Shown one piece after another: positions 1 to 5,052 of a stretch of DNA of 5,052 nt. A model generated the notes under the pieces. The model was not told the DNA's origin. It saw only the letters and a list, made by a program, of their open reading frames with translations, and did no database searches. Position 1 is the stretch's first letter; every line of letters starts with the position of its first letter. This stretch comes from an uncultured Bacteroidales bacterium (GTDB taxonomy: Bacteria > Bacteroidota > Bacteroidia > Bacteroidales > UBA4417), in NCBI GenBank assembly GCA_903917425.1, contig CAIXAQ010000764.1, positions 1 to 5,052 of the forward strand, in the 5' to 3' direction. Position numbers and translations under genes: made by a program.

Positions 1-139
1 AACTCCTTGCAGCATTTAAAAACAGCATTACCTTTGTTTTTAGTCCATCCCACTGCCCAACCGAATATTGATAATCCCACCTGTATTTGTCTAAACGAAG
101 GAGCTTTCGTCTGATGAATGAAATAATTTTACCAGTCAT
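1..139 (-). CDS. N-terminal fragment of a probable SAM-dependent methyltransferase (runs off left edge)
   Basis: The minus strand is open from the first ATG (139-137) to the window edge, giving 46 residues. After a basic N-terminus rich in Arg, Lys and Leu, residues 20-34 read RWDYQYSVGQWDGLK. A W-D-x-x-Y-x-x-G-x-W-D-x-L segment near the N-terminus resembles what I know from many bacterial class I SAM-dependent methyltransferases, where it precedes the Rossmann-fold SAM site. That site would lie outside the window, so the catalytic residues cannot be seen and the call rests on this motif alone. The frame stays open upstream to a stop at 223-221, so an alternative start such as TTG at 214-212 is possible; no clear Shine-Dalgarno sequence precedes the ATG. 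The gene is divergent from the first ssb gene. It could instead be another family sharing this short motif. Confidence 0.5.
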   Translation of the reverse strand, partial: MTGKIISFIRRKLLRLDKYRWDYQYSVGQWDGLKTKVMLFLNAARS

Positions 140-290
140 TGCATTGCAGATTATTCTATAAAATTTTTGGCTCTGGACGAATTGTATTCTCTTTTTAATA
201 AAAAGCGGGAACAAAAAGTATTAAACAATCAACTATCGGAGGTGAAATTCTTAAATCTCTTCAACTTCCAATTTTAACCTTTTTATCGGT

Positions 291-307
291 TTACTTTTCC
301 GAATACA
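291..307 (+). repeat. Direct repeat, copy 1 (TTACTTTT-CCGAATACA)
   Basis: This copy matches 448-466 exactly except for a two-base AT insertion in the other copy, so TTACTTTT and CCGAATACA are both shared. The copies lie in the same orientation about 157 bp apart, in the spacer between the divergent genes. They could be binding sites for a regulator of ssb, or chance similarity in AT-rich DNA; the shared CCGAAT core also occurs next to the promoter at 479-484. Confidence 0.4.
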
Positions 308-423
308 TTTTCTCCGGATTTATGATATTTTTATAGCGTTTAACACCTATCTATTTGTATTGAAATTCTAATTCAATGTTATTTAGGTTGTTACAAGTCA
401 GTAAAGATAAGTAATATTCGCTT

Positions 424-440
424 ACAAACGACAACAAACG
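424..440 (+). repeat. Two ACAAACG heptamers with a 10-bp period
   Basis: ACAAACG occurs at 424-430 and again at 434-440. Spacing of about one helical turn puts both copies on the same DNA face, as in a tandem operator. The repeat is short and AT-rich, so chance is not excluded. Confidence 0.35.
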
Positions 441-447
441 ATTGTAA

Positions 448-466
448 TTACTTTTATCCGAATACA
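448..466 (+). repeat. Direct repeat, copy 2 (TTACTTTT-AT-CCGAATACA)
   Basis: Second copy of the repeat at 291-307, with an AT dinucleotide between the two conserved halves. It lies about 40 bp upstream of the proposed -7 box of ssb, a position typical of an activator or repressor site. Function is inferred from position only. Confidence 0.4.
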
Positions 467-502
467 AATATTTATTAACCGAATCACCCGGAATTGCTGG
501 TA

Positions 503-510
503 TACCTTTG
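503..510 (+). promoter_or_regulatory. Probable Bacteroidota -7 promoter box for ssb copy 1
   Basis: TACCTTTG matches the Bacteroidota primary sigma factor -7 consensus TAnnTTTG at every fixed position. It lies 84 bp before the ssb start codon, implying a leader of roughly 75-80 nt. No good TTTG/TTG -33 element lies about 19-21 bp upstream; that position instead holds AACCGAAT (477-484), part of a CCGAAT motif repeated twice more upstream, which would fit an activator-assisted promoter. The box match is seen directly; promoter function is inferred. Confidence 0.5.
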
Positions 511-594
511 CTTCATCAAATCGGGAACAAACCCTTTGACGAAAAAAACGCTTTTTGAAATCCTTATTAATTAACCCTTAACACACACAACACC

Positions 595-945
595 ATGAAC
601 ACACTACGCAATTCAGTAAAATTAATCGGCCGCATCGGCCAGGATCCGGAAGTAAAAACCCTGGACAAAGGAAACAAAGTAGCAACCTTCAGCCTCGCCA
701 CCAGCGACAGTTTCACAGCCAAAGACGGCAGCAGGCAGGAACAGACCCAATGGCACAATATTGTTGTGTGGGGCAACCTGGCTACGATTTGCGAAAAATA
801 CCTGAAAAAAGGCAAGGAAATTGCCATCGACGGACGCCTTACCTACCGCAACTGGGAGGATAAAAACGGAACAAAACGCATCAGTACCGAGATTGTCGCA
901 AACGAGCTTTTGTTTGTCGGCGCAAATAATGAAAGCAAAAAGTAG
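595..945 (+). CDS. ssb: Single-stranded DNA-binding protein, short tail-less form (copy 1)
   Basis: This 116-residue protein is an OB-fold SSB that coats single-stranded DNA in replication, repair and recombination, normally as a tetramer. It starts MNTLRNSVKLIGRIGQDPEV, typical of the family. The sequence QTQWHNIVVWGNLA (residues 50-63) aligns with the E. coli stretch containing Trp54 and Phe60, and YLKKGKEIAIDGRL (69-82) and Trp87 complete the core; Phe40 takes the place of E. coli Trp40. The protein ends at NNESKK directly after the OB fold, so the disordered linker and the acidic D-D-x-P-F-like tip that recruits partners in full-length SSBs (about 150-180 residues) are missing. The leader has no Shine-Dalgarno and no G for 37 bases, usual for Bacteroidota. 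The ORF6N gene follows after 33 bp. It is a paralog of the gene at 1658-2005, so the housekeeping ssb may lie elsewhere. Confidence 0.95.
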   Translation: MNTLRNSVKLIGRIGQDPEVKTLDKGNKVATFSLATSDSFTAKDGSRQEQTQWHNIVVWGNLATICEKYLKKGKEIAIDGRLTYRNWEDKNGTKRISTEIVANELLFVGANNESKK

Positions 946-978
946 TCGGAAAAGCAAGATCTGAAAAACAAAACCACA

Positions 979-1509
979 ATGGAAAACATGAGTTTGACAA
1001 CAGATGAGAGAATTGCCCTGGCAATTCTATTTATCAGGGGACAAAAAGTGTTGCTTGACATTGACCTAGCTTCCATTTATGGTGTAAAGACTAAAAGGCT
1101 GAATGAACAGGTAAAACGCAACACAAATCGCTTTCCTCAAGACTTCATGTTTCAATTGTCGGATGAAGAGAAAAAGCAGGTGGTCGCAAGTTGCGACCAC
1201 CTGAACAAAATTAAGTTTTCCAATTCAAACCCGTATGCATTCACCGAACATGGAGCCATTATGCTCGCAAGTGTCCTGAACTCGCCATTGGCAATAGAAA
1301 CCAGTGTTCTTATTGTTAGGGCCTTCGTGAAGCTAAGAGAGATTTTATCGACCAATGCAGAACTCGCAAAGAAAATAATGGAACTTGAAACCAGGTATGA
1401 CAAGCATTTCAAAGTTGTATTCCATGCATTGAGAGAGTTGATGAATGATGAAATACTAAAAGTAGAAAGACCGAAAATTGGTTACCAAATTGCTCCAGGC
1501 AAGGAATGA
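979..1509 (+). CDS. ORF6N-domain protein (phage antirepressor-like DNA-binding protein)
   Basis: This 176-residue protein matches the ORF6N domain family, related to KilA-N and found in phage antirepressors and in many Bacteroidota chromosomes. Visible hallmarks are FIRGQKVLLDIDLASIYGVK (18-37), TKRLNEQVKRNTNRFPQDFM (38-57), PYAFTEHGAIMLASVLNS (85-102), the AFVKLREIL helix (115-123), and a C-terminal segment with coiled-coil character leading to FKVVFHALRELM (144-155). The family is presumed to bind DNA; exact targets are not known. Length is normal, with no frameshift. ATG at 979 is used; ATG at 988 is an equally placed alternative, and neither has a Shine-Dalgarno sequence. The gene lies 33 bp after ssb copy 1 with no terminator between, so cotranscription is likely. 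Codons 67-75 coincide exactly with a perfect inverted repeat (1177-1203). A mobile or phage origin is plausible from the family but no integrase or phage gene is visible. Confidence 0.93.
   Translation: MENMSLTTDERIALAILFIRGQKVLLDIDLASIYGVKTKRLNEQVKRNTNRFPQDFMFQLSDEEKKQVVASCDHLNKIKFSNSNPYAFTEHGAIMLASVLNSPLAIETSVLIVRAFVKLREILSTNAELAKKIMELETRYDKHFKVVFHALRELMNDEILKVERPKIGYQIAPGKE
1177..1203. repeat. Perfect 13-bp inverted repeat with a one-base centre, inside the ORF6N gene
   Basis: CAGGTGGTCGCAA (1177-1189) is followed by a single G (1190) and its exact reverse complement TTGCGACCACCTG (1191-1203). It covers codons 67-75 (QVVASCDHL) in register, so both DNA strands read almost the same peptide in that frame. 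Its GC content, 17 of 27, is well above the AT-rich coding sequence around it. It could be a dyad operator, perhaps for autoregulation; as RNA the arms could pair only with some central bases left as the loop. Symmetry is seen directly; function is inference. Confidence 0.9.
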
Positions 1510-1616
1510 AAGCACCCAAAATCTGCTTTGTTTCATGCACCAAAAGTAATGCTGTTTGAAATTAACCACTTAAAAATAGTCCGATTTTTAATACCACTTC
1601 CAATCTTCAGTTTTAA

Positions 1617-1642
1617 CCCCCAAACCCCTAAATCCCAATCCC
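1617..1642 (-). other. Potential G-quadruplex motif on the minus strand in the ssb copy 2 leader
   Basis: Read on the minus strand, four guanine runs of 3, 3, 4 and 5 are separated by loops of 3, 5 and 3 bases (G runs at 1642-1640, 1636-1634, 1628-1625 and 1621-1617). This satisfies the usual G3+N1-7 quadruplex pattern; the plus strand carries the C-rich complement. It ends 15 bp before the ssb copy 2 start, on the template strand, within a G-free leader (1611-1657) that has no Shine-Dalgarno. Folding in the cell is not shown. Confidence 0.5.
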
Positions 1643-1657
1643 TAAAACCTTAAAAAA

Positions 1658-2005
1658 ATGAATACTCTGCGAAATAATGTAAAACTAATCGGTCGTTTGG
1701 GCCAGGATCCTGAAATCCGTAACCTGGAAAACGACAACAAAGTAGCCACCTTCAGTCTCGCCACCGGCGACAGCTATACCGACAAAGAAGGAAACAAGAA
1801 AGATTCAACCGAGTGGCATAACATTGTAGCCTGGGGTAACCTGGCATCGGTTTGCGAAAAATACCTGAAAAAAGGCAAGGAAATAGCCATCGATGGCCGC
1901 ATCGCATACCGACACTGGGAAGACAAAAACGGAACAAAACACATAACCACCGAAATTGTGGCAAACGAAATCCTGATGCTGGGCGACAAAACCCCGGAAA
2001 AGTAA
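1658..2005 (+). CDS. ssb: Single-stranded DNA-binding protein, short tail-less form (copy 2)
   Basis: This 115-residue OB-fold SSB aligns without gaps to the copy at 595-945; by hand count 80 of the first 109 residues are identical. The core is intact: MNTLRNNVKLIGRLGQDPEI at the start, Tyr40, STEWHNIVAWGNLA (50-63), YLKKGKEIAIDGRI (69-82) and Trp87. A 34-base stretch (1851-1884) is identical to 788-821 in copy 1. Divergence concentrates in residues 20-26 and 42-52, while the central ssDNA-binding segments are conserved. Like copy 1 it stops right after the fold (GDKTPEK) and lacks the acidic partner-binding tip. It lies 148 bp after the ORF6N gene with a C-rich, G-free leader, and a strong terminator follows 20-60 bp after its stop. 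The two copies could form mixed tetramers or act at different times; this is inference. Confidence 0.95.
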   Translation: MNTLRNNVKLIGRLGQDPEIRNLENDNKVATFSLATGDSYTDKEGNKKDSTEWHNIVAWGNLASVCEKYLKKGKEIAIDGRIAYRHWEDKNGTKHITTEIVANEILMLGDKTPEK

Positions 2006-2021
2006 GCAAAACTCTTTGACC

Positions 2022-2066
2022 AAAAAAAAGCCTCTGAAGTAACATACTTTAGAGGCTTTTTATTTT
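2022..2066. terminator. Strong intrinsic terminator, probably bidirectional, between convergent genes
   Basis: The hairpin has GCCTCTGAAGT (2030-2040) pairing with ACTTTAGAGGC (2046-2056), one G-U wobble, and a five-base loop AACAT. On the plus strand five T then ATTTT follow, ending the ssb copy 2 transcript. Eight A precede the stem (2022-2029), so on the minus strand the same hairpin is followed by eight T and could end the lipoprotein transcript that converges from the right (its stop is at 2168). Confidence 0.9.
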
Positions 2067-2167
2067 CCGGATTGCGACTAATCCGTAATACTCAAGATTT
2101 TGAATGTGGAACCTCGAAATCTGTATAAGAAAGAATGTAGAATTTACTCCCTTTGCAGCAGGAATAA

Positions 2168-2836
2168 TCAATTCATCCAGAGTGCATTGGAAGGGATACT
2201 GCTTACTGACCCGGAATTCATAGCACTGGATGTAGAACTGATTTTATAGGATTCTACCATTCCCCAGCCTTTGGTAAAAGTCCAGTTGTAAGTATTTCCC
2301 GCGGTACCTGTTCCCTGAAAAATGCCATCCAGATCATAAAAATTGAAGAAATAGGATTTATCGATGGACATATCAGTTTTGAGTGTATGCAGACCGGCAA
2401 TAAAACTTGTTGGAGTGCCATTATTCACAAACTCAACCTTATATTGAATATTATCGAGAAACCTGATAGTTTCGGGTGTTGCCTTCAGGCTGCCTCCCTG
2501 GCTGCTAGCCTCCCCCGCTAGGCTACTCAGGTATTTGCCTGGTACCGAGGCCGGTAAAACCAATTGAAAAGTTCCATCGGCATTTACTGTAGCCGATGCC
2601 AGTTCATCCGTTTCTACAACTAACGCCCTGATCATAGCCGGTCCGAAAGGCCAGTTAAGAAGTGTGGTTCCTGTAGTATCCGTTTGCCTGAATTTTATAA
2701 TCCCATGCACGGTATCGGCATTTGCAGTAACATTCGGATATTCATTGTTGGTGCCACTATCCTTGGTGCAGGCGATTTGTAGCAAAGATAATGTAAGCAT
2801 CAGAAAAACTGCCGGAAGAATCAGTATCTTTTTCAT
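2168..2836 (-). CDS. Predicted secreted lipoprotein of unknown function
   Basis: This 222-residue protein begins MKK followed by a hydrophobic stretch (4-22) and Cys23 in LLQIAC, a lipoprotein signal peptide; the glutamine at -3 is less usual than leucine. After Cys23 come TKDSGTNNEY and a polar region. Residues 42-105 (DTVHGIIKFRQ, then NADGTFQLVLPASVPGKYL) look like beta strands of an Ig-like or carboxypeptidase-regulatory-type domain, and the C-terminus has YDLDGIFQGTGTAG then a serine-dense segment (10 Ser within 196-216) ending NALWMN. I do not recognise a named family. The start at 2836 has a GAGGTG sequence 4 bases upstream, unusual in this phylum. It lies 48 bp downstream of the CotH gene on the same strand and is probably cotranscribed with it, suggesting an envelope partner or substrate. 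Other frames across it are shadows. Confidence 0.75.
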   Translation of the reverse strand: MKKILILPAVFLMLTLSLLQIACTKDSGTNNEYPNVTANADTVHGIIKFRQTDTTGTTLLNWPFGPAMIRALVVETDELASATVNADGTFQLVLPASVPGKYLSSLAGEASSQGGSLKATPETIRFLDNIQYKVEFVNNGTPTSFIAGLHTLKTDMSIDKSYFFNFYDLDGIFQGTGTAGNTYNWTFTKGWGMVESYKISSTSSAMNSGSVSSIPSNALWMN

Positions 2837-2840
2837 AAAG

Positions 2841-2846
2841 CACCTC
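2841..2846 (-). promoter_or_regulatory. Shine-Dalgarno-like site for the lipoprotein gene
   Basis: GAGGTG on the minus strand sits 4 bases before the ATG at 2836 and matches part of the classical AGGAGGTG sequence. No other gene here has one, and Bacteroidota generally rely little on this element. It supports the start chosen for the lipoprotein. Confidence 0.5.
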
Positions 2847-2884
2847 GGTATTGCATTGAATTACAGTTATTCATGGCAATTAAA

Positions 2885-4507
2885 TTACCTGGAAATTATA
2901 ATTTTTATATTGCTCACCTCGTTTCTGCTACCTGTTACCCGGGCGAAATACATCCCCACAGCTAATTGGCTAATATCGAGTGTGAACAGGTTTCCATCAA
3001 ACGTTACCGGCACTTTTACAAGATTACCGGTTATTGAATATAACTGCAAAACGGACTTATTATTTTGTTCGGGCAATTCGATAAAAACATGATCGGAAGC
3101 CGGGTTTGGGAAGGCCACGATCTGAAGCTTATTTTGCAAATACTCGTTATGGAGAATATTGTAACACCTTCCCGGCATATTGGCATCGAGCCAGTTAAGC
3201 CTGAGTGTTATCCAGTTTTTGAAGCCGTCAATTTCACCCTGGAAAGTTGTTGGAATCGGCCCAACAACGGGTGTTCCCACATTTAATCCCAGGATGGGCC
3301 AGCGCGTATAATGCCGTTGCTGTGCCTGCCAAAGGTAAGCGGCATTGTCATCCACCCAGTTCAGAACACTGTCGGTATTTAAAAAGCTACTGCGAAACAA
3401 ATCCCACCTACAGTGGAGTTCGTTGGCAAAAAGTGTATCCTGTAGCAGGCGTATATGCCAACCCGGCGAGTTCACATCGGGGTAGCAGTCGTTCACTTTG
3501 TAAGCCCAGCCGCTACCATCGGTATGGGCAAAAATGGCGCATTCGTTAATGTTTTTCCATGCCCAGTCAAAATCCCACACCGGACCGCAATTTATCCGCC
3601 TGTCCTTGCCGTTACGGTCCTTGAAGAAATAGAAACTCTTTTTAAAACCGTCGTTATTGCGGGAAACTTCATTTACAATAAAGTAATCAATAAACGACGA
3701 AACATTCATATACGGATAATATCCGGCCGATGAATCGTGTATTAAAGGGTTGCGGAGTGCTGATTCAAAAGCGGTTACATAGTCTTTAATGTACGCGCGC
3801 TGCTGTATGCTTATGTCCTCGGGTTGGGGGTAGTAATAAACAAAATGTACATTAAAATTGCTATGCCCGATAGGATGGTAAGGCGAAGTCCAACTGTTGG
3901 AGGCATCCCAATAGTCGATTTTAAAAATGTAGCCCCCGGTAAGCGGTTCCCCTGTATTTTCATCCGGATCAAGCCTTGCAATATCAACCCTGCCCTGATC
4001 GCGTTTTATTTTCTCACCAAAAATATAAATGCCGTTGTATGTGCCATTTACCATTACTTCGGCAAAGCGGGTACGCGAAGCATAATGTCCGGTTTCATTA
4101 AACAGTTTAAATGCCAGTACATTACGCATAAAAACCTTATCGTTATAATTAGCCAGGAGCACCCAATCGCTTTCTTCAGGAAACCCGAATATTGAAACAG
4201 CCGAATCAATCTGATTAATATCACGGGTTTCGATGGCATACGGTTTCTGAGGTAACGTTGCCGAATAACTCCCGCGAATTTCGATGCCGATGTTGCCGCT
4301 GTATATATTTCCCGGATCGGTGATATAGTTGATCTGCCCCGGGCCATTATCAATAATTTTCATCGTTCCCGGTATTTTGGGTTCGTCGGGGATGGGCACA
4401 TTATTGGTATTGATAATAATTATGGGCAGGTTACTTGAGGTAAACACCTGTGCATTCGATAGTACAGCCAGAAGCAGGAATACAAATAAGGAAATAAAGT
4501 GCTTCAT
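2885..4507 (-). CDS. Secreted CotH-family kinase-like protein with T9SS sorting domain
   Basis: This 540-residue protein belongs to the CotH kinase family, atypical protein kinases first known from the Bacillus spore coat protein CotH, which phosphorylates serines of neighbouring coat proteins. A signal peptide (1-20, MKHFISLFVFLLLAVLSNAQ) leads to the kinase-like region: IEIRGSYSATLPQKPYAIET (76-95), DWVLLANYNDKVFMRNVLAF (114-133), VNGTYNGIYIFGEKIKRD (153-170), GGYIFKIDYW (191-200), NEVSRNNDGFKKSFYFFKDR (279-298) and GPVWDFDWAWKN (308-319). Asp286 and the Asp pair 312/314 are the likely catalytic or metal-binding residues by family analogy. Residues 461-540 are a type A T9SS sorting domain (AFPNPASDHVFIELP, LYSITGNLVKV, LDISQLAVGMYFARV, ending KIIISR), so the product is probably exported and surface-attached or released. 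It follows hflX by 61 bp and precedes the lipoprotein gene. The substrate is unknown. No Shine-Dalgarno is seen. Confidence 0.93.
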   Translation of the reverse strand: MKHFISLFVFLLLAVLSNAQVFTSSNLPIIIINTNNVPIPDEPKIPGTMKIIDNGPGQINYITDPGNIYSGNIGIEIRGSYSATLPQKPYAIETRDINQIDSAVSIFGFPEESDWVLLANYNDKVFMRNVLAFKLFNETGHYASRTRFAEVMVNGTYNGIYIFGEKIKRDQGRVDIARLDPDENTGEPLTGGYIFKIDYWDASNSWTSPYHPIGHSNFNVHFVYYYPQPEDISIQQRAYIKDYVTAFESALRNPLIHDSSAGYYPYMNVSSFIDYFIVNEVSRNNDGFKKSFYFFKDRNGKDRRINCGPVWDFDWAWKNINECAIFAHTDGSGWAYKVNDCYPDVNSPGWHIRLLQDTLFANELHCRWDLFRSSFLNTDSVLNWVDDNAAYLWQAQQRHYTRWPILGLNVGTPVVGPIPTTFQGEIDGFKNWITLRLNWLDANMPGRCYNILHNEYLQNKLQIVAFPNPASDHVFIELPEQNNKSVLQLYSITGNLVKVPVTFDGNLFTLDISQLAVGMYFARVTGSRNEVSNIKIIISR

Positions 4508-4545
4508 AAGGATTTTTACTTCATAATTGTTACTGAGTTAGCTTT

Positions 4546-4562
4546 AAAAGCCGGTGTGCCGG
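4546..4562 (-). terminator. Weak hairpin after hflX, possible partial terminator
   Basis: On the minus strand CCGG-CACA-CCGG (4562-4551) is followed by CTTTT, a four-pair stem with a short T run, just after the hflX stop. It is too weak to be sure of, but it could lower readthrough from hflX into the CotH gene. Confidence 0.25.
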
Positions 4563-4568
4563 TTCCTT

Positions 4569-5052
4569 TTAATACAAGAATTTGTTGTAAGGATACCGGA
4601 TCACATGCAATCTTTTTACCTCGTCGTACAGAAGTTTTTTCAATTCGTCGATGTTGGTTTTTTGTTTTGCCGAAATAAATATAGCCGGAGCATTTACTTT
4701 AGCCATCCAGGTGTTTTTAAGTTCTTCGAGGGTGATGTTTTCCCTTGTGGGAGGAGCCAGATCGAAAGGATCTTTTTCGACGTGTGAATAAGCATCTATT
4801 TTGTTGAAAACCACGATCGAAGGTTTGTCGGCACAGCCAATTTCGGCTAAGGTTTGGTTTGCAATTTCAACCTGCTCTTCGAAGGTTGCATGCGAAATAT
4901 CCACAATATGCAAAAGAAAATCCGCTTCGCGTACCTCATCAAGGGTCGATTTGAATGATTCGACCAGATTGTGGGGCAGTTTCCGGATAAAGCCGACAGT
5001 ATCAGTGAGCAGGAAGGGCAGGTTTTCGATAACTACTTTGCGTACAGTAGTG
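4569..5052 (-). CDS. hflX: GTPase HflX, C-terminal part (runs off right edge)
   Basis: The visible 160 residues are the C-terminal half of HflX, a translation-factor-class GTPase that binds the 50S subunit and splits or rescues stalled ribosomes. Visible motifs in order are DTVGFIRKLPHNLVESFKST (the G3 DxxG motif with the HflX-specific FIRKLPH), STLDEVREADFLLHIVDISH, FNKID (G4, NKxD) and ISAKQ (G5, SAK). The frame continues to the window edge at 5051, so the real start and the P-loop (G1) lie outside; the in-frame TTG at 4913-4911 is an internal leucine, not a start. The C-terminus RLHVIRYPYNKFLY is the kind of ending I associate with Bacteroidota HflX. Nothing suggests damage. It is a housekeeping gene and gives a chromosomal anchor for the window. 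Confidence 0.95.
   Translation of the reverse strand, partial: TTVRKVVIENLPFLLTDTVGFIRKLPHNLVESFKSTLDEVREADFLLHIVDISHATFEEQVEIANQTLAEIGCADKPSIVVFNKIDAYSHVEKDPFDLAPPTRENITLEELKNTWMAKVNAPAIFISAKQKTNIDELKKLLYDEVKRLHVIRYPYNKFLY

Larger units (their letters stand above)
140..594. other. Divergent intergenic region with promoter and short repeats
   Basis: About 455 bp separate the leftward methyltransferase-like gene from the rightward ssb gene. It is AT-rich and I see no convincing protein-coding frame or RNA gene. It holds a probable -7 promoter box for ssb (503-510), a near-exact direct repeat (291-307 and 448-466), two ACAAACG heptamers 10 bp apart (424-430 and 434-440), and three CCGAAT hexamers (299-304, 458-463, 479-484). 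On the minus strand, TACTTTTTG at 220-212 resembles a -7 box with one extra base and could serve the methyltransferase gene, but no good -33 element accompanies it. The last 37 bases before the ssb start (558-594) contain no G. Confidence 0.7.

Noticed and set aside
238..244. Perfect GGAGGTG Shine-Dalgarno sequence on the plus strand
   Set aside because: No start codon with an open frame follows at a usable distance.
264..279. ACTTCCAAT and TTTTAACC shared with 1596-1618 upstream of ssb copy 2, as duplicated leader
   Set aside because: The shared blocks are only 8-9 bases, with different spacing, and no longer alignment connects them.
359..377. Inverted repeat ATTGAA/TTCAAT in the divergent spacer
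   Set aside because: Six AT-rich pairs are expected often by chance in DNA of this composition.
376..414. Tiny plus-strand frame of 12 codons upstream of ssb, as a leader peptide
   Set aside because: It has no ribosome binding site and lies upstream of the proposed promoter, so it would not be in the ssb transcript.
1509..1529. Hairpin AAAGCA/TGCTTT overlapping the ORF6N stop as a terminator
   Set aside because: The stem is six pairs with only two G-C pairs, the loop is nine bases and no T run follows.
2068..2085. Hairpin CGGATT/AATCCG after the main terminator
   Set aside because: Six pairs without a T run on either strand; the neighbouring strong hairpin explains termination for both directions.
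2664..4526. Several plus-strand frames of 65-142 codons across the CotH and lipoprotein genes
   Set aside because: They are antisense to well-supported coding sequences, show no recognisable motifs and overlap each other in different frames.
1..5052. CRISPR array, tRNA, rRNA, insertion sequence or integrase
   Set aside because: No regularly spaced repeats, tRNA-like cloverleaf segments, rRNA signatures or transposase/integrase coding were seen on either strand.

Overview
The window looks like a stretch of a Bacteroidota (Bacteroidetes) chromosome of moderate-to-low GC. The clearest taxonomic signs are a secreted CotH-type kinase with a C-terminal type IX secretion (T9SS) sorting domain, an HflX C-terminus ending in a sequence I associate with this phylum (YPYNKFLY), short SSBs without the acidic tail, ORF6N-family coding, mostly Shine-Dalgarno-free A/C-rich leaders, and a TAnnTTTG-type -7 promoter box. 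T9SS suggests a free-living or environmental member; I cannot name a genus.

Left part (1-594): the N-terminus of a minus-strand gene runs off the left edge (46 residues visible, probably a class I SAM-dependent methyltransferase). A gene-free divergent spacer of about 455 bp follows, holding a likely promoter for the rightward genes and several short repeats.

Centre (595-2066, plus strand): two single-stranded DNA-binding protein paralogs, about 73% identical to each other over 109 aligned residues and both without the partner-recruiting acidic tail, flank an ORF6N-domain (phage antirepressor-like) gene. ssb copy 1 and the ORF6N gene are 33 bp apart and probably cotranscribed. ssb copy 2 follows after a 148 bp spacer whose last part is G-free and C-rich, encoding a potential G-quadruplex on the opposite strand. 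The ORF6N gene carries a 13+1+13 perfect inverted repeat that lies in frame. A strong hairpin terminator, usable in both directions, closes this block.

Right part (2168-5052, minus strand): reading in the direction of transcription, the end of hflX (ribosome-associated GTPase, cut by the right edge), then a 540-residue secreted CotH-family kinase-like protein with signal peptide and T9SS sorting domain, then a 222-residue predicted lipoprotein 48 bp further on. CotH and the lipoprotein are probably an envelope or surface pair; whether hflX shares their transcript is unclear.

The most unusual points are the ssb-ORF6N-ssb arrangement, the in-frame palindrome in the ORF6N gene, the quadruplex-capable leader just upstream of an SSB gene, and the pairing of a T9SS-exported CotH kinase with a lipoprotein that has a serine-dense C-terminus. 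None of these alone proves a new system.
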